From positions 1 through 43,167 of the forward strand of contig SCEJ01000023.1 in NCBI GenBank assembly GCA_004102785.1: a stretch of 43,167 nt of DNA, written 5' to 3'. This stretch comes from Muribaculaceae bacterium Isolate-013 (NCI). Lineage in GTDB: Bacteria; Bacteroidota; Bacteroidia; Bacteroidales; Muribaculaceae. Shown here piece by piece: positions 6,406 through 15,973 of this stretch. The position numbers and the translations under genes are program-made. How positions within the stretch are numbered: position 1 is the stretch's first letter; each line of letters starts with the position of its first letter. The notes under the pieces were generated by a model that was not told where the DNA came from, made no database searches, and saw only the letters and a list, made by a program, of their open reading frames with translations.

Positions 6406-7782
6406 TTATTCAGCAGGGGCGAGTTTTACCGTGAAATGGCGCATCAGCTCGGCCTCCTCGGTGATACGGTAGCCCCGCGTGATTTCGTCACGGCGCTCGA
6501 ACACATTGCGGAGGGCGGCGGCAATCACACGCATGTGGTTGTCGGTATATGTGCGACGTGGAATGGCCAGACGGCAAAGGTCAAGGCCGCCGAAACGGTT
6601 TTCGCGCGTCACAGGGTCGCGGTCGGCAAGAATATAGCCGATTTCGCAGGAGCGGATTCCGGCCTCTTTGTAAAGCTCCACAGTGAGCGTCTGGGCGGGG
6701 AATTCCTCTTTGGGGATGTTGGGGAGCACCTTCGAGGCATCCACAAAAATTGCATGGCCGCCGGCCGGACGCTGGTAGGGCACACCGTATTCGTCAAGGA
6801 GCGATGCCAGGAACTGCACCTGGTGTATGCGGGTGTGGAGCGAGTCGAACTCCGTGTTTTCGTCAAGTCCCACGGCAAGCGCCTCCATGTCGCGGCCGTT
6901 CATGCCGCCATAGGTGAGATATCCCTCGAAGGGGATGCAATACACCTTGGCTGCCTCATACCATTCGGCACGGCGGGTGGCGATGAAGCCGCCCATGTTG
7001 ACAATGGCATCCTTCTTGGCCGACATTGTCATGGCATCGGCGAGTGCGAATGTGTCGAGCACAATCTCCTTTATCGAGCGGCCTTCCTGCCCCTCCTCGC
7101 GGGTCTTGATGAAGTATGCGTTCTCGGCGAAGCGCGCGGAGTCAAGCACCAGCGGCTTGCCGTATTTGTCGCATATGGCGCGCACATCGCGCAGATTCTG
7201 AAGCGAAACGGGCTGTCCGCCGGCTGTGTTATTTGTGATCGTAACTATTACGAACGGCACTTTGTCGGCGTTTTCGGCGAGCACATTGTCGAGCTTGGCT
7301 ATATCCACATTGCCTTTGAATGGATGCTCGAGCTGCGTGTCCTTGGCCTCGTCAATGGTGCAGTCAACGGCAAAAGCCTTGCGCGACTCGATGTGTCCTT
7401 TGGTGGTATCGAAATGCGAGTTGCCAGGCACTATATCTCCGGCTTTCACCAGCGCGGAAAAAAGCACGTTCTCTGCCGCGCGTCCCTGGTGGGTGGGAAT
7501 CACATATTCAAAACCGGTGATGCGGTGTATGGCATCGCGCAGACGGAAGAAAGAGCGTGCGCCGGCATAGCTCTCGTCGCCCATCATCATCGCCGACCAC
7601 TGGCGGTCGCTCATCGCTCCGGTACCGGAGTCGGTGAGAAGATCAATGTAGACTTGCTCGGCGGGGAGCTGGAAAAGATTATAATGAGCCTGGCGTATCC
7701 ACTCCTCACGCTCCTGGCGTGTGCTGGTGCGGATAGGCTCCACCATCTTTATCCTCCATGATTCAGCAAAAGGCAGTTCCAT
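6406..7782 (-). CDS. tnaA: Tryptophanase
   Basis: A PLP enzyme splitting L-tryptophan into indole, pyruvate and ammonia. The 458 residues match Bacteroides tryptophanases closely as remembered. Landmarks are IDLLTDSGTGAMSD, PTHQGRAAENV, NNTAGGQPVS, DSARFAENAYFIK, MSAKKDAIVNMGGF with the PLP lysine, and a C-terminal MRHFTVKL. The related tyrosine phenol-lyase carries Arg in its ..ERG.. motif near the C-terminus; here the motif is CEIGYIL with Ile at that position, favouring tryptophan over tyrosine. It has its own promoter and stands alone: no TnaB-like permease and no tnaC-like leader peptide was found beside it. Indole from gut Bacteroidales is a known host and microbial signal. Confidence 0.93.
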   Translation of the reverse strand: MELPFAESWRIKMVEPIRTSTRQEREEWIRQAHYNLFQLPAEQVYIDLLTDSGTGAMSDRQWSAMMMGDESYAGARSFFRLRDAIHRITGFEYVIPTHQGRAAENVLFSALVKAGDIVPGNSHFDTTKGHIESRKAFAVDCTIDEAKDTQLEHPFKGNVDIAKLDNVLAENADKVPFVIVTITNNTAGGQPVSLQNLRDVRAICDKYGKPLVLDSARFAENAYFIKTREEGQEGRSIKEIVLDTFALADAMTMSAKKDAIVNMGGFIATRRAEWYEAAKVYCIPFEGYLTYGGMNGRDMEALAVGLDENTEFDSLHTRIHQVQFLASLLDEYGVPYQRPAGGHAIFVDASKVLPNIPKEEFPAQTLTVELYKEAGIRSCEIGYILADRDPVTRENRFGGLDLCRLAIPRRTYTDNHMRVIAAALRNVFERRDEITRGYRITEEAELMRHFTVKLAPAE

Positions 7783-7859
7783 ATTTCTGTGTTTTGTAAT
7801 GGTTTTAGAAGCAAACGGTTAAAATGGGGGATGCATAAATTTTATGCAACAATTCTTTG

Positions 7860-7891
7860 CAAATGTAGGAAGTTTCGCCTAATTTTCCAAA
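7860..7891 (-). promoter_or_regulatory. Promoter of tnaA
   Basis: On the minus strand, TACATTTG (7860-7867) fits TAnnTTTG, and TTTG (7888-7891) lies 20 bp upstream. The predicted leader is about 70 nt. Confidence 0.7.
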
Positions 7892-7912
7892 ATGTTTTTC
7901 AACATAAAACGG

Positions 7913-7952
7913 AGCGCCCCGCCACAGCATTTCAGAGCTGTGGCGGGGCGCT
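7913..7952 (-). terminator. Terminator of the PKD surface protein gene
   Basis: A perfect 16-bp GC-rich stem: AGCGCCCCGCCACAGC at 7913-7928 pairs with 7937-7952 around an 8-nt loop. On the minus strand CCGTTTTATG follows. It lies 15 bp past the stop codon at 7967. Confidence 0.82.
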
Positions 7953-7966
7953 GCCGCGAAATGGTG

Positions 7967-10342
7967 TCAGCGCATGAACTTAAGGGTGTCAGAGCCGCTG
8001 CGGGCCACGTACACCCCGGGAGCGAGATGCCCCACGTACAGAGAGCCGTTAACAGAATGTGCCACTTCGGCCCCCATGGCATTGCAGACAGTGACGGAGC
8101 CGGGTGCCGTCAGGGTGGCAGCCGGGGCGTCATATACGATGGAGCCTGAAGTTGCAGCCGCGGCTGTCAGCGCGCTTTGGTATTCCTGGGTCACCGTAAA
8201 TGTGTGCGATGTGATGCCGTCGGTAAGAGTGATTTCGCCGCTGCGCGGGCTCGTGCCGGGGAGAGCGTCGTAAGTCACCTTCACCTCATCCACTGTCATT
8301 TCGCCCGGTTCCGACGCGATATGCAGCCACGGCTCCGAACAGGTGGATTTTTCCTTGTCCCAGCCCATGTAGGAGAAGAGCTGAAGCGTAAGTTCGCCGG
8401 CATTCTGGTTGACTGTGAACTCCGAATCGGTGCCCGGCCGGTTGCTGATTACCGAATGGGCCATATTGACAAGAATCATATAGGAGGTATGGTTGGCCGG
8501 CGCGGGGAAATATCCGGCCACATCAACCCACTTGCCGTCCTTGAGCATATAGGCGGTGTTCCCTTCCGGGCGGAAAAGAGCCATGGCCATGCGCACGTCG
8601 CACTGCTCGTCGGCATTATCAACGAGTTCGGGAATACCCTCCACCACGATGAAGAAATCGGAGTCGACCACCGGGCAGTCGGTGAACTCGAACGGTGTGC
8701 CTACGGCGCCGCCGGTGCCGTCGCCGGTCTCAAGCTCGAACACATCCCAGAATCCGAAATCGAGCTGTTCGCCCGGAAGTCCGTTTTCATCGGCCTTGCA
8801 GAGGCGCACTGTTATGGTCTGCAACTGATAGTAAACCGACGAAGCCAGCACCTTTGTGAAGAACACATAAGCTCCGTAGACGCGCATCGGGCGCGAAGGT
8901 GCAGAGAACTTTTCGGCATAAGCGGTGATTTTCATCGTGTTGGAACCTGGGAAGGTGCCGGCGCCTTCGAGGTCGAACACAGTGCCGAGCTCGCCGGGAC
9001 GCAGGTTGGTCACATTCCCCTCATACTCGGCCACCACCGAGCCATAGGCCGAAGATGCGCCGTGGGTGTTGGCCACCGTCAGAGCCACCGGATGCTCGTG
9101 CAGATAGCTGTAAGCCACCGTAGCCTCGGGAGTGTCGGCTGTGGTGAGCACTGTGTTGTCGGCATCCGTGCCGGCGAACTCCCAGCTCCATGAGTCGGGG
9201 AAGCCTCCCGATGCGTCGCGGAATGTAACGGGAACCATCGGCGCCACCAGGGGGATGCGTCCCTGCTCGTAATGGCGGAAAGTGGCCGGATATCCGATGG
9301 CGGCCGACGGCTCGGTGCCGGTAACCTTAACGAAGCCGACGCGGGTGGCGGTGGCGGTCTCCTCGCCGCGTGTCACAGTAAGGGTCACATCATATTCACC
9401 GTCGGCGGTATAATACACTTCCGGAGTAGCCTCGGTGGAGGTCGACGGCACACCGCCGGGGAAACTCCACATATAGCTTTCGACATCGGCGTCGGTGTCG
9501 GCCACGAAGCGCACACGCTCGCCGGTGGTGAGCTCCACCGACTCCACCGTGCCGGGGCCGCTGACGCGTATATTGTCGATGCGGTAATCACCGCTGTAAC
9601 CACCGGTATCGAACATATCACCTGATCCGGCCCCGTAAAAGAACCGCAGTTTCACCCTTTTCCCTGCAAAAGCGGCCATTGATGCCTGCACCTTGCGCCA
9701 CTGCCATGGCTTCTCGCCGGTTTGGTCGCGCGAAAACCAAAGGTCGGTGAATGTGTCGAAATTATCGTCGGAAACCTGAATCGTCATCGAGCAGCAGTCC
9801 TCGTAATTGAGCGAGAATCCCATCCACACTTCAAGCAGCGCGTTGGGGCCGACGGCGAATTCAGGCGAAACAGCCCATGATTTCTCGCGTTTGAATGTCT
9901 GGTAAGGTGTGTCCTGCACCAGCGAGCCGCCGTCGGCGGGATCCTCGGCGAACTCCTTGGCTCCCGACGGCTTCGACACTGTCCATGTAACTTCCGAAGT
10001 AGGGGCAATCTCCCATCCGGCAGGTATGGCTCCCGTGTTGAAATTCTCCTCGAAATAGGCCTGGCTCTCCCCCATCCCCTCCACGGAGACTGACGCCGTG
10101 AGGTTTCCGGCGGCACGGTATCCTTTCGCCGAGGCTCTGCGGGCCTGCTGAAGCAGAGGAGTGTCATCGCCAAGTGTGCGCAGTTTTTTGTCAACATCGC
10201 CTGTGGGACGCGGCAGCGAACTGAAATCCACCGACTTAACAGCCCGGCTGACCACTGAGGCCGATGAGGCTACCGTATGGGCGGAAACCTGTAATGCAGT
10301 GAATGCCAGGATTCCGACAGACAACAACGTAGATTTTTTCAT
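7967..10342 (-). CDS. Secreted anchor-J/PKD/BACON-like surface protein with Por-type tail
   Basis: The start is the ATG at 10342 (MKKSTLLSVGIL), which gives a good signal peptide; the frame is open upstream but with only a TTG codon. The product has about 791 residues. In order: a signal peptide, a choice-of-anchor-J-like region beginning YFEENFNTGAIPAGWE, at least two PKD-like repeats (SYMWSFPGG..., then DSWSWEFAG...), and a mixed region. A BACON-like segment follows (WLHIASEPGEMTVDEVKV... ending HTFTVTQEY), then a C-terminal tail ending LAPGVYVARSGSDTLKFMR that resembles Por-secretion sorting tails. It is probably an exported adhesin or glycan- or protein-binding surface protein. No catalytic domain was recognised. 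It is a single-gene unit with its own promoter and terminator. Confidence 0.75.
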   Translation of the reverse strand: MKKSTLLSVGILAFTALQVSAHTVASSASVVSRAVKSVDFSSLPRPTGDVDKKLRTLGDDTPLLQQARRASAKGYRAAGNLTASVSVEGMGESQAYFEENFNTGAIPAGWEIAPTSEVTWTVSKPSGAKEFAEDPADGGSLVQDTPYQTFKREKSWAVSPEFAVGPNALLEVWMGFSLNYEDCCSMTIQVSDDNFDTFTDLWFSRDQTGEKPWQWRKVQASMAAFAGKRVKLRFFYGAGSGDMFDTGGYSGDYRIDNIRVSGPGTVESVELTTGERVRFVADTDADVESYMWSFPGGVPSTSTEATPEVYYTADGEYDVTLTVTRGEETATATRVGFVKVTGTEPSAAIGYPATFRHYEQGRIPLVAPMVPVTFRDASGGFPDSWSWEFAGTDADNTVLTTADTPEATVAYSYLHEHPVALTVANTHGASSAYGSVVAEYEGNVTNLRPGELGTVFDLEGAGTFPGSNTMKITAYAEKFSAPSRPMRVYGAYVFFTKVLASSVYYQLQTITVRLCKADENGLPGEQLDFGFWDVFELETGDGTGGAVGTPFEFTDCPVVDSDFFIVVEGIPELVDNADEQCDVRMAMALFRPEGNTAYMLKDGKWVDVAGYFPAPANHTSYMILVNMAHSVISNRPGTDSEFTVNQNAGELTLQLFSYMGWDKEKSTCSEPWLHIASEPGEMTVDEVKVTYDALPGTSPRSGEITLTDGITSHTFTVTQEYQSALTAAAATSGSIVYDAPAATLTAPGSVTVCNAMGAEVAHSVNGSLYVGHLAPGVYVARSGSDTLKFMR

Positions 10343-10375
10343 ATGCAAAAATATGATGAGTTGGGTTAACGATAG

Positions 10376-10405
10376 CAAATTTAGCTAAAAATCCGGCAAA
10401 ACAAA
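10376..10405 (-). promoter_or_regulatory. Promoter of the PKD surface protein gene
   Basis: On the minus strand, TAAATTTG (10376-10383) fits TAnnTTTG, and TTTG (10402-10405) lies 18 bp upstream. The leader to the ATG at 10342 is about 30 nt, which excludes the upstream TTG codon as the start. Confidence 0.62.
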
Positions 10406-10520
10406 GAGTTCTGCCGGATTAATATCAAAAATAATACGTTTCAGCCACAAATGCGTCTGATAATCACAGCGCGGTCGAAGAGCACTTTCATTAAAGTAAT
10501 TGTGTTCGGTTGCGAGATAC

Positions 10521-10559
10521 AAAAAAGATGCCGCACTCGCCCTCGGGCGAAATGCGGCA
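10521..10559 (-). terminator. Terminator of pckA
   Basis: TGCCGCA (10529-10535) pairs with TGCGGCA (10553-10559), with an inner CGCCC/GGGCG stem. On the minus strand the stem runs into TCTTTTTTG (10521-10526). It lies 26 bp behind the pckA stop. Confidence 0.82.
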
Positions 10560-10584
10560 CCTTTTATATCAGTGCTGTAAAGGA

Positions 10585-12189
10585 TTATTCAGCGTGGGGG
10601 CCGGCGGCTACGAGAGCCTTGCCTGCCTCGTTGTTCTCGAACTTCTTGAAGTTGTTGATGAACATGTCGGCGAGCTTGTTGGCTTTGGTGTACCATTCCT
10701 GGGCATCGGCGTAAGTGTCGCGGGGATCCAGGATTTTGGGGTCTACACCGGGGAGCTCGGTGGGAACGGTGAAGTCGAAGATGGGGATAACCTTGGTGGG
10801 AGCCTTGAGGATAGCGCCGTCAAGGATAGCGTCGATGATACCGCGGGTGTCACGGATCGAGATACGCTTGCCGGAGCCGTTCCAGCCGGTATTTACCAGG
10901 TAAGCCTTGGCACCGCTCTTCTCCATCTTCTTAACGAGCTCTTCGGCATATTTGGTGGGGTGCAGGCTCAGGAAGGCTGCGCCGAAGCAGGCCGAGAAAG
11001 TGGGGGTGGGCTCGGTGATGCCGCGTTCGGTACCGGCGAGTTTCGAGGTGAAGCCGCTCAGGAAGTAGTACTTGGTCTGCTCGGGGGTCAGAATCGAAAC
11101 GGGAGGCAGCACGCCGAAAGCGTCAGCCGACAGGAAGATAACGTTCTTGGCGGCGGGGCCGTGCGAACCCGGGGCGATTTTCTCGATGTGGTCGATGGGA
11201 TAGGATACGCGGGTGTTCTCGGTCACGCTCTTGTCGGCGAAGTCGATTTTGCCGTTGGCGTCAACGGTAACGTTCTCCAGGAGGGCGTCACGACGGATAG
11301 CATTGTAGATATCGGGCTCAGAATCCTTGTCGAGGTTGATAACCTTGGCATAGCAGCCGCCCTCGTAGTTGAACACGCCGTTGTCGTCCCAGCCGTGCTC
11401 GTCGTCACCGATGAGCAGACGCTTGGGATCGGTGGAAAGGGTGGTCTTGCCGGTGCCGGAGAGACCGAAGAAGATGGCGGTGTTCTCGCCGTTCATGTCG
11501 GTGTTGGCCGAGCAGTGCATGGAGGCCATACCCTTCAGGGGGAGGTAGTAGTTCATGATGGAGAACATACCTTTCTTCATCTCGCCGCCGTACCAGGTGT
11601 TGATGATAACCTGCATACGCTGGGTGAGGTTGAAGGCAACGCAGGTCTCGGAGTTGATGCCGAGTTCCTTCCAGTTCTCAACCTTGGCCTTGGAGGCGTT
11701 GAGCACAACGAAGTCGGGGGTGAAGTTCTCGAGCTCCTCTTTGGTGGGACGAACGAACATGTTGGTCACGAAGTGAGCCTGCCATGCCACTTCCATGATG
11801 AAGCGAACGGCCAGACGGGTATCCTTGTTGGTGCCGCAGAAAGCGTCAACAACGTAGAGGGTCTTGTTGGAAAGCTCTTTGTCGGCGATTTCCTTCAGAG
11901 CGTCCCATGTCTGGGGAGTGATGGGCTTGTTGTCGTTCTTGTACTCGTCGGAGGTCCACCAGATGGTGTCCTTCGAGGTGTCGTCCATCACGAAGAATTT
12001 ATCTTTGGGGGAGCGGCCGGTGTAGATACCGGTCATAACGTTAACGGCGCCGAGCTCGGTGTCCTGGCCTTTTTCAAAGCCTTCGAGACCGGTTTTGGTT
12101 TCGTCGATGAAAAGCTGATCGTAGGAGGGGTTGTGGATGATCTCCGGGGTTCCGGTGATCCCATACTGGGTTAAATCAATCTTGCTCAT
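10585..12189 (-). CDS. pckA: Phosphoenolpyruvate carboxykinase (ATP)
   Basis: Interconverts oxaloacetate + ATP and PEP + CO2 + ADP in the cytosol. In Bacteroidales it often runs in the carboxylating direction toward succinate. The 534 residues are typical of the ATP-dependent family. Motifs are VVDAFCGTN near 113, the kinase-1a loop [11 protein letters not shown] at 242-252, the metal-binding GDDEHGWDD at 261-269, TENTRVSYP near 323 and [12 protein letters not shown] near 352. The start [16 protein letters not shown] is standard. It is a single-gene unit with a strong promoter match and a clear terminator. Confidence 0.96.
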   Translation of the reverse strand: MSKIDLTQYGITGTPEIIHNPSYDQLFIDETKTGLEGFEKGQDTELGAVNVMTGIYTGRSPKDKFFVMDDTSKDTIWWTSDEYKNDNKPITPQTWDALKEIADKELSNKTLYVVDAFCGTNKDTRLAVRFIMEVAWQAHFVTNMFVRPTKEELENFTPDFVVLNASKAKVENWKELGINSETCVAFNLTQRMQVIINTWYGGEMKKGMFSIMNYYLPLKGMASMHCSANTDMNGENTAIFFGLSGTGKTTLSTDPKRLLIGDDEHGWDDNGVFNYEGGCYAKVINLDKDSEPDIYNAIRRDALLENVTVDANGKIDFADKSVTENTRVSYPIDHIEKIAPGSHGPAAKNVIFLSADAFGVLPPVSILTPEQTKYYFLSGFTSKLAGTERGITEPTPTFSACFGAAFLSLHPTKYAEELVKKMEKSGAKAYLVNTGWNGSGKRISIRDTRGIIDAILDGAILKAPTKVIPIFDFTVPTELPGVDPKILDPRDTYADAQEWYTKANKLADMFINNFKKFENNEAGKALVAAGPHAE

Positions 12190-12254
12190 TTTGTTAGTTG
12201 ATATAGTATGTAGAGTATATTCGATTGTCGGAGAGTTCTCTTTTTTACCATCTG

Positions 12255-12286
12255 CAAAGTTACAAACCTTTTTCGATTTAGCCGCA
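12255..12286 (-). promoter_or_regulatory. Promoter of pckA and its leader region
   Basis: On the minus strand, TAACTTTG (12255-12262) is a perfect -7 box. A TTATTGC sequence around 12281-12287 supplies TTG about 20 bp upstream. The leader is about 60 nt. Further upstream in 12290-12437 there is a perfect AT-rich palindrome, GCAAAAAAACTTTTTTTGC (12316-12334), of unknown role and no open frame. Confidence 0.68.
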
Positions 12287-12437
12287 ATAAATAAGGAAAA
12301 ATTTCCGTAATAGCCGCAAAAAAACTTTTTTTGCCGACGGTCTACGACTAAACAACGACCGCACCGGCGCGATGGTTGTCTCCTCGGAGGTTAAAGTTTC
12401 TTAGCGGCCAATTCTTATAATTCTTAATTATAAAAAA

Positions 12438-12467
12438 GAGGCGCATCAGAAAAGTCTGATGCGCCTC
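12438..12467 (-). terminator. Terminator of the OmpA-family gene
   Basis: A perfect 13-bp stem (GAGGCGCATCAGA paired with its complement at 12455-12467) around AAAG. On the minus strand it is followed by TTTTTTATAA. It lies 48 bp behind the stop codon. Confidence 0.86.
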
Positions 12468-12514
12468 GTTTGTCAGTTTATGTCAGCGGGCTGATGCCCG
12501 GTGATGGCTGATGA

Positions 12515-13672
12515 TTACTGGTTAACGGTGCAGACAGCTACACGGTTCCAATCGTTTTCGCTGAAGAGGTCACCGATACCCTTGCCCTGAGCGTTTACGC
12601 GGTCAGCGGCGATGCCGTAGCGGTTAACAAGCTCTTTCTTAACGGCGTCGGCACGACGCTGAGCGAGCTTTTCGTTGAAGGCGAGCGAACCGTCCTTTGA
12701 AGCGTAACCGTCAACAGTAACGGTGGCTTTGTTATCCTTCATGGCATCGGCTACCATAGCTACGTTAGGCTGCTGGTTGGGCTGGATAACGGCAGAGCTG
12801 ATGTTGAAGAAGACGTAGCGGATGTTGTTGAGGTCCTTGACAACTTTCTCCACAGCGGCGGGACGACGGTTGCAGGCATCGAGCTGAGCCTGGAGGTCGG
12901 CGATCTGGGCCAGGAGGGCTGCGTTGTTCACACCGCAGGCGTCGAGGTCGGCGCGGAGGGCGTTAATCTGAGCGTTGAGGGCGTCAACTTCAGCCTGGTC
13001 GTAGGGACGAACGAGGGTGAAGTGGTGAGTGCCGTTGGAGTTGCCGAAGTGGTAGGTGACACCGGCTTCGAGTTCAACAACAGCGTGGTTGCTGTCGTAG
13101 TTGGCGGCATAGCCGAGCACGTTCGACTCGATGCCGTGGTGGTTCATGTTCCAGAGGATGGCGGGCTTCAGCGAGATGGTCCAGGCCTTGGCTTCGCCGA
13201 GGTTGAAGTTGAAGTTAAGACCAACTTTGGTAGCCCACGAGTTGCCGTCTTCCTCTACGGTGTGGGGATAGTAGGCGTGAAGCCAGCCTGTTCCGGCAAC
13301 GGCTTCGAGCTCGAATACGCGGGGAGCACCGGTGTAACCGGCGAAAGCGTTCATAAAGTTGAATGTACCGAATACGCCTACATACTGGTGGTCGAAAGTG
13401 TTGGCTGATTTCAGGCCGGTCCAGGAGGAGGTATTCACGCTCCATTCGCCTTCAACACCGAGTCCGAAGATGGGGGTGATCTGCTTGCGGAGTTCGGCAC
13501 CGGCGATACCGCGGGCAGCCTTAAAGAAACCTACATTCTCCATAGGGGAAACCATACCACCCTTGAGGGTGAACGACCAGTTGTCAAAGAACTTAGAGCC
13601 GGCAACTGTGGTCTGAGCCTGCGATGCTACTGCGCCCATGGCGAGAGCAGCGAAAAGGATAATTTTCTTCAT
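12515..13672 (-). CDS. OmpA-family outer-membrane protein with coiled coil
   Basis: A 385-residue protein with a signal peptide ending near SQAQ (20). An N-terminal beta-barrel-like domain (about 25-220) ends with HHFTLVRPY. A predicted coiled coil follows (about 228-275: ALNAQINALRADL..., then LLAQIADLQAQL), and then an OmpA C-terminal peptidoglycan-binding domain (about 288-385). That domain has VTVDGYASKDG, FNEKLAQRRADAV and a terminal ENDWNRVAVC. It probably tethers the outer membrane to peptidoglycan; the coiled coil suggests oligomerisation or spanning of periplasmic distance. A strong promoter and a long leader fit an abundant protein. Confidence 0.9.
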   Translation of the reverse strand: MKKIILFAALAMGAVASQAQTTVAGSKFFDNWSFTLKGGMVSPMENVGFFKAARGIAGAELRKQITPIFGLGVEGEWSVNTSSWTGLKSANTFDHQYVGVFGTFNFMNAFAGYTGAPRVFELEAVAGTGWLHAYYPHTVEEDGNSWATKVGLNFNFNLGEAKAWTISLKPAILWNMNHHGIESNVLGYAANYDSNHAVVELEAGVTYHFGNSNGTHHFTLVRPYDQAEVDALNAQINALRADLDACGVNNAALLAQIADLQAQLDACNRRPAAVEKVVKDLNNIRYVFFNISSAVIQPNQQPNVAMVADAMKDNKATVTVDGYASKDGSLAFNEKLAQRRADAVKKELVNRYGIAADRVNAQGKGIGDLFSENDWNRVAVCTVNQ

Positions 13673-13823
13673 GAAAATTTTAATTTAATAGTTGAATTAT
13701 AATCCTTTGCTTGTGATTTTGGCAATTCATAGGATGTTGAAACGTTTGCATGGATCAAAGGATAAAACAGAGCCTTTGCACCATTACGCGGCAAAGTTAA
13801 AACATTTTTAACATATAGCCAAA
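13673..13823 (-). promoter_or_regulatory. Promoter and long leader of the OmpA-family gene
   Basis: On the minus strand, TAACTTTG (13792-13799) and TTTG (13820-13823) are spaced by 20 bp, an ideal match. The leader is about 110 nt. It contains GCAAAGG, then CCTTTG 12 nt later (a possible 6-bp stem), then CAAAGG again, so two alternative pairings are possible. This could stabilise the message or regulate translation. Confidence 0.7.
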
Positions 13824-14136
13824 TCTTTTGAACAAAAAGTGCAAAATCAGTTATATTCACACTTTGGTAAGAGGACATTTCCCGGCAATTGCTATCACTT
13901 GGATAATCCAACAGGGCATATGGCTCTGCATTTGCCGGCATCCTGTGCAGGGACGCGGTGGTGATTGCAACTCCGGAGGAAACAGGAACTCGGATCACTC
14001 GGGAGGAGAGGGGAGCTGAGGGGTGAGATTGTTTCTGTATCTTGATGTCATTTTTTTTAAATGGTTCAGCAACTTATCGTCAGGGAGGGTGAGTCCGCTT
14101 AAGAAGAAGTCACTCGGTTCTGGAATTTATACTTTA
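13824..14136. other. Intergenic region with no recognised feature
   Basis: Between the OmpA promoter and the end of the glycosyltransferase gene there is no convincing open frame, RNA gene or strong hairpin. A T-run (ATTTTTTTTAAA) is present near 14051-14062 without an evident stem. Confidence 0.5.
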
Positions 14137-15891
14137 TTAACGACCTCCCGGTTTATTTGGTTCATTCGTGCCGCCGCTATTTTCAGTAGTTTCGTAAAAA
14201 TAAAGCTTGGCGGGCAACTTGTTGTCGCACGATTTCTGAGGCCATTCCATCATCCGTTCAAGCACAACATCCTGAGGCATAAAGCGTTTAAGTGAGTCAA
14301 CATCTTTATCGCCCACAATTATCCAGCCACTCGGGGCCAGTGGCCGGTCTGTGGACGCAATGGCCTCTATACGGTCATTCATATAGAAACCGGCGGTATA
14401 ATAGCGGAGCATGTCGGCCGACATGAAGCCGTAGATATGGTCGTCGGGAGCCGCCACGGCTTCTATGGCCGCGGCCATGGGGCGGTCACTCTTGGGATTC
14501 AGCACCATCGGCTGTATGGCGGCGGAGAACACCCAGTATATTATCATTATATCGAGCAGCATCCACTGCACGGCCTGCCGGACGCCTCCACGAGTCAGCA
14601 CACGCAGCGACCCGAGGATGCCGCAGACCGCCATGCAGCATATGAGGAGGGAAACCGGGCCCAGTCCCTGCGCTTCCACGAAGAAGGCCGCCACGCGGTC
14701 GCCTCCCATAGCGGGCACCGCTCCGAGCATTATCAGAATCATAGCAAGCGAAGCAAGCACTCCCACCACCGCCATGAATATACCGAACCCCCTGAGCAAG
14801 CGCGGAGCGTGACGCACCATCCACCTTATATATATAGCGATGCCATAGGCAACGAATGGATACATAGGCAGCAGATAAACCGACCGCTTGGATTTGGGGA
14901 TGCAGTAGAATACGAAAATCACCACCGAAGCCACAACAGCCAGCAACTCCTCGGCGGGCATCGACCGCAGCGACGCCCACCATTGCCCTACCCCTCCGGC
15001 CGGACGGCGGAAGCGGCGCCACGCTGCCAGCCCAAGGAGCAGCAGCAGCGTGTAAGGGGCAATGCCGGTGGCAAGAGTCTGGAAATTATACAGGAAAGTG
15101 TGCTCGTGCGACTCATACGACATCCTGCCGAGAAAGCGGCCGAAATTCTCTTCCAGCGCAAGTTCAAGAAAGGAGTCGCCACCCTGCTGATAGGCCAGCA
15201 GATACCATGCCGCCGGGAGCAGAAGAGCAAGGATTCCGCTGACGGCATACAAGCTGAACGCGCGCCATAACCGCTCCCCTTTCATCAGCTCCAGCACCAG
15301 CAGCACTCCGCATGGTAGCAGCATGCCCACCGGACCTTTGGTGAGCACCCCGGCACTCATGAGCAATATTCCGGGAAACGACAGCCGCCAGCGGCCGGGA
15401 TATTTTTCGGCGGTGACATACATAGCCAGTATGGCCATCACCACAAACGACGCCAGAAGCATATCCACACGGCAGGATGTGGCGGCACGGTGAAGCTCGA
15501 AAGTGGTGGCGGCCACGAGTGTGGCCACAGCCGCCACAGCCATGGAGCCGCGGCGAGCATAGAAACGGAAGAAGCATATCAGCATGACAACCGCTCCGAG
15601 CGCCGAGGGGATACGCGACAGAAACTCCGTGACATGGCCGCCGTTGAGCCAGCCGAACAGGGCGATACACCAGGCAAGCATCGGCGGCTTGTAGGGGATA
15701 TCAGCGCCGCAACTCACCGGCAGAATCCAGTTGCCCTGATTAAGAATCGATACGGCCACCAGAGCCTCGCGGGGCTCCCCTTTGGTATTGAAAAGGGTCA
15801 TGCCGAGGAAAGCCACAAACGTGACAAGGAGCAACGCCAGCAGTGCCAGCGTCGCTCCGTTAAGCGAAAGTGCAACCGAGCGGGTGCGCAT
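14137..15891 (-). CDS. ArnT/PMT-like membrane glycosyltransferase (GT39/GT83 type)
   Basis: A 584-residue polytopic inner-membrane protein with about a dozen hydrophobic segments and a soluble C-terminal domain. The N-terminal periplasmic loop has TLFNTKGEPREALVAVSIL followed by NWILPVSCGADIPYKPPML. This is the acidic (D/E)xRE-type catalytic loop plus YKPP motif of ArnT-like polyprenyl-phosphate glycosyltransferases. Such enzymes move a sugar from a lipid-phosphate carrier onto lipid A or another envelope acceptor. No arn operon lies beside it, so the donor and acceptor are unknown. It lies downstream of the repeat-rich secreted protein gene with 82 bp between them and no terminator seen. Confidence 0.83.
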   Translation of the reverse strand: MRTRSVALSLNGATLALLALLLVTFVAFLGMTLFNTKGEPREALVAVSILNQGNWILPVSCGADIPYKPPMLAWCIALFGWLNGGHVTEFLSRIPSALGAVVMLICFFRFYARRGSMAVAAVATLVAATTFELHRAATSCRVDMLLASFVVMAILAMYVTAEKYPGRWRLSFPGILLMSAGVLTKGPVGMLLPCGVLLVLELMKGERLWRAFSLYAVSGILALLLPAAWYLLAYQQGGDSFLELALEENFGRFLGRMSYESHEHTFLYNFQTLATGIAPYTLLLLLGLAAWRRFRRPAGGVGQWWASLRSMPAEELLAVVASVVIFVFYCIPKSKRSVYLLPMYPFVAYGIAIYIRWMVRHAPRLLRGFGIFMAVVGVLASLAMILIMLGAVPAMGGDRVAAFFVEAQGLGPVSLLICCMAVCGILGSLRVLTRGGVRQAVQWMLLDIMIIYWVFSAAIQPMVLNPKSDRPMAAAIEAVAAPDDHIYGFMSADMLRYYTAGFYMNDRIEAIASTDRPLAPSGWIIVGDKDVDSLKRFMPQDVVLERMMEWPQKSCDNKLPAKLYFYETTENSGGTNEPNKPGGR

Positions 15892-15973
15892 AAATCTTAC
15901 AGTCTTTTAAATAAACAGTTGATAACGTTGATGTTGAGACGGCCTTAAAAATCTTTTTTCTTACACAGCCTCA

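Noticed and set aside
6304-7761. A 485-codon open frame on the plus strand opposite tnaA
   Set aside because: It is complementary to tryptophanase, and no promoter or motif supports expression.
6406-7782. Tyrosine phenol-lyase as an alternative to tryptophanase
   Set aside because: The substrate-selecting Arg of tyrosine phenol-lyase is Ile here (CEIGYIL), and the rest matches Bacteroides tryptophanases.
10510-12174. A 554-codon open frame on the plus strand opposite pckA
   Set aside because: The minus strand encodes an unmistakable PEP carboxykinase over the same bases. The plus-strand translation is a Gly/Val-rich mirror of GC-biased codons with no motif.
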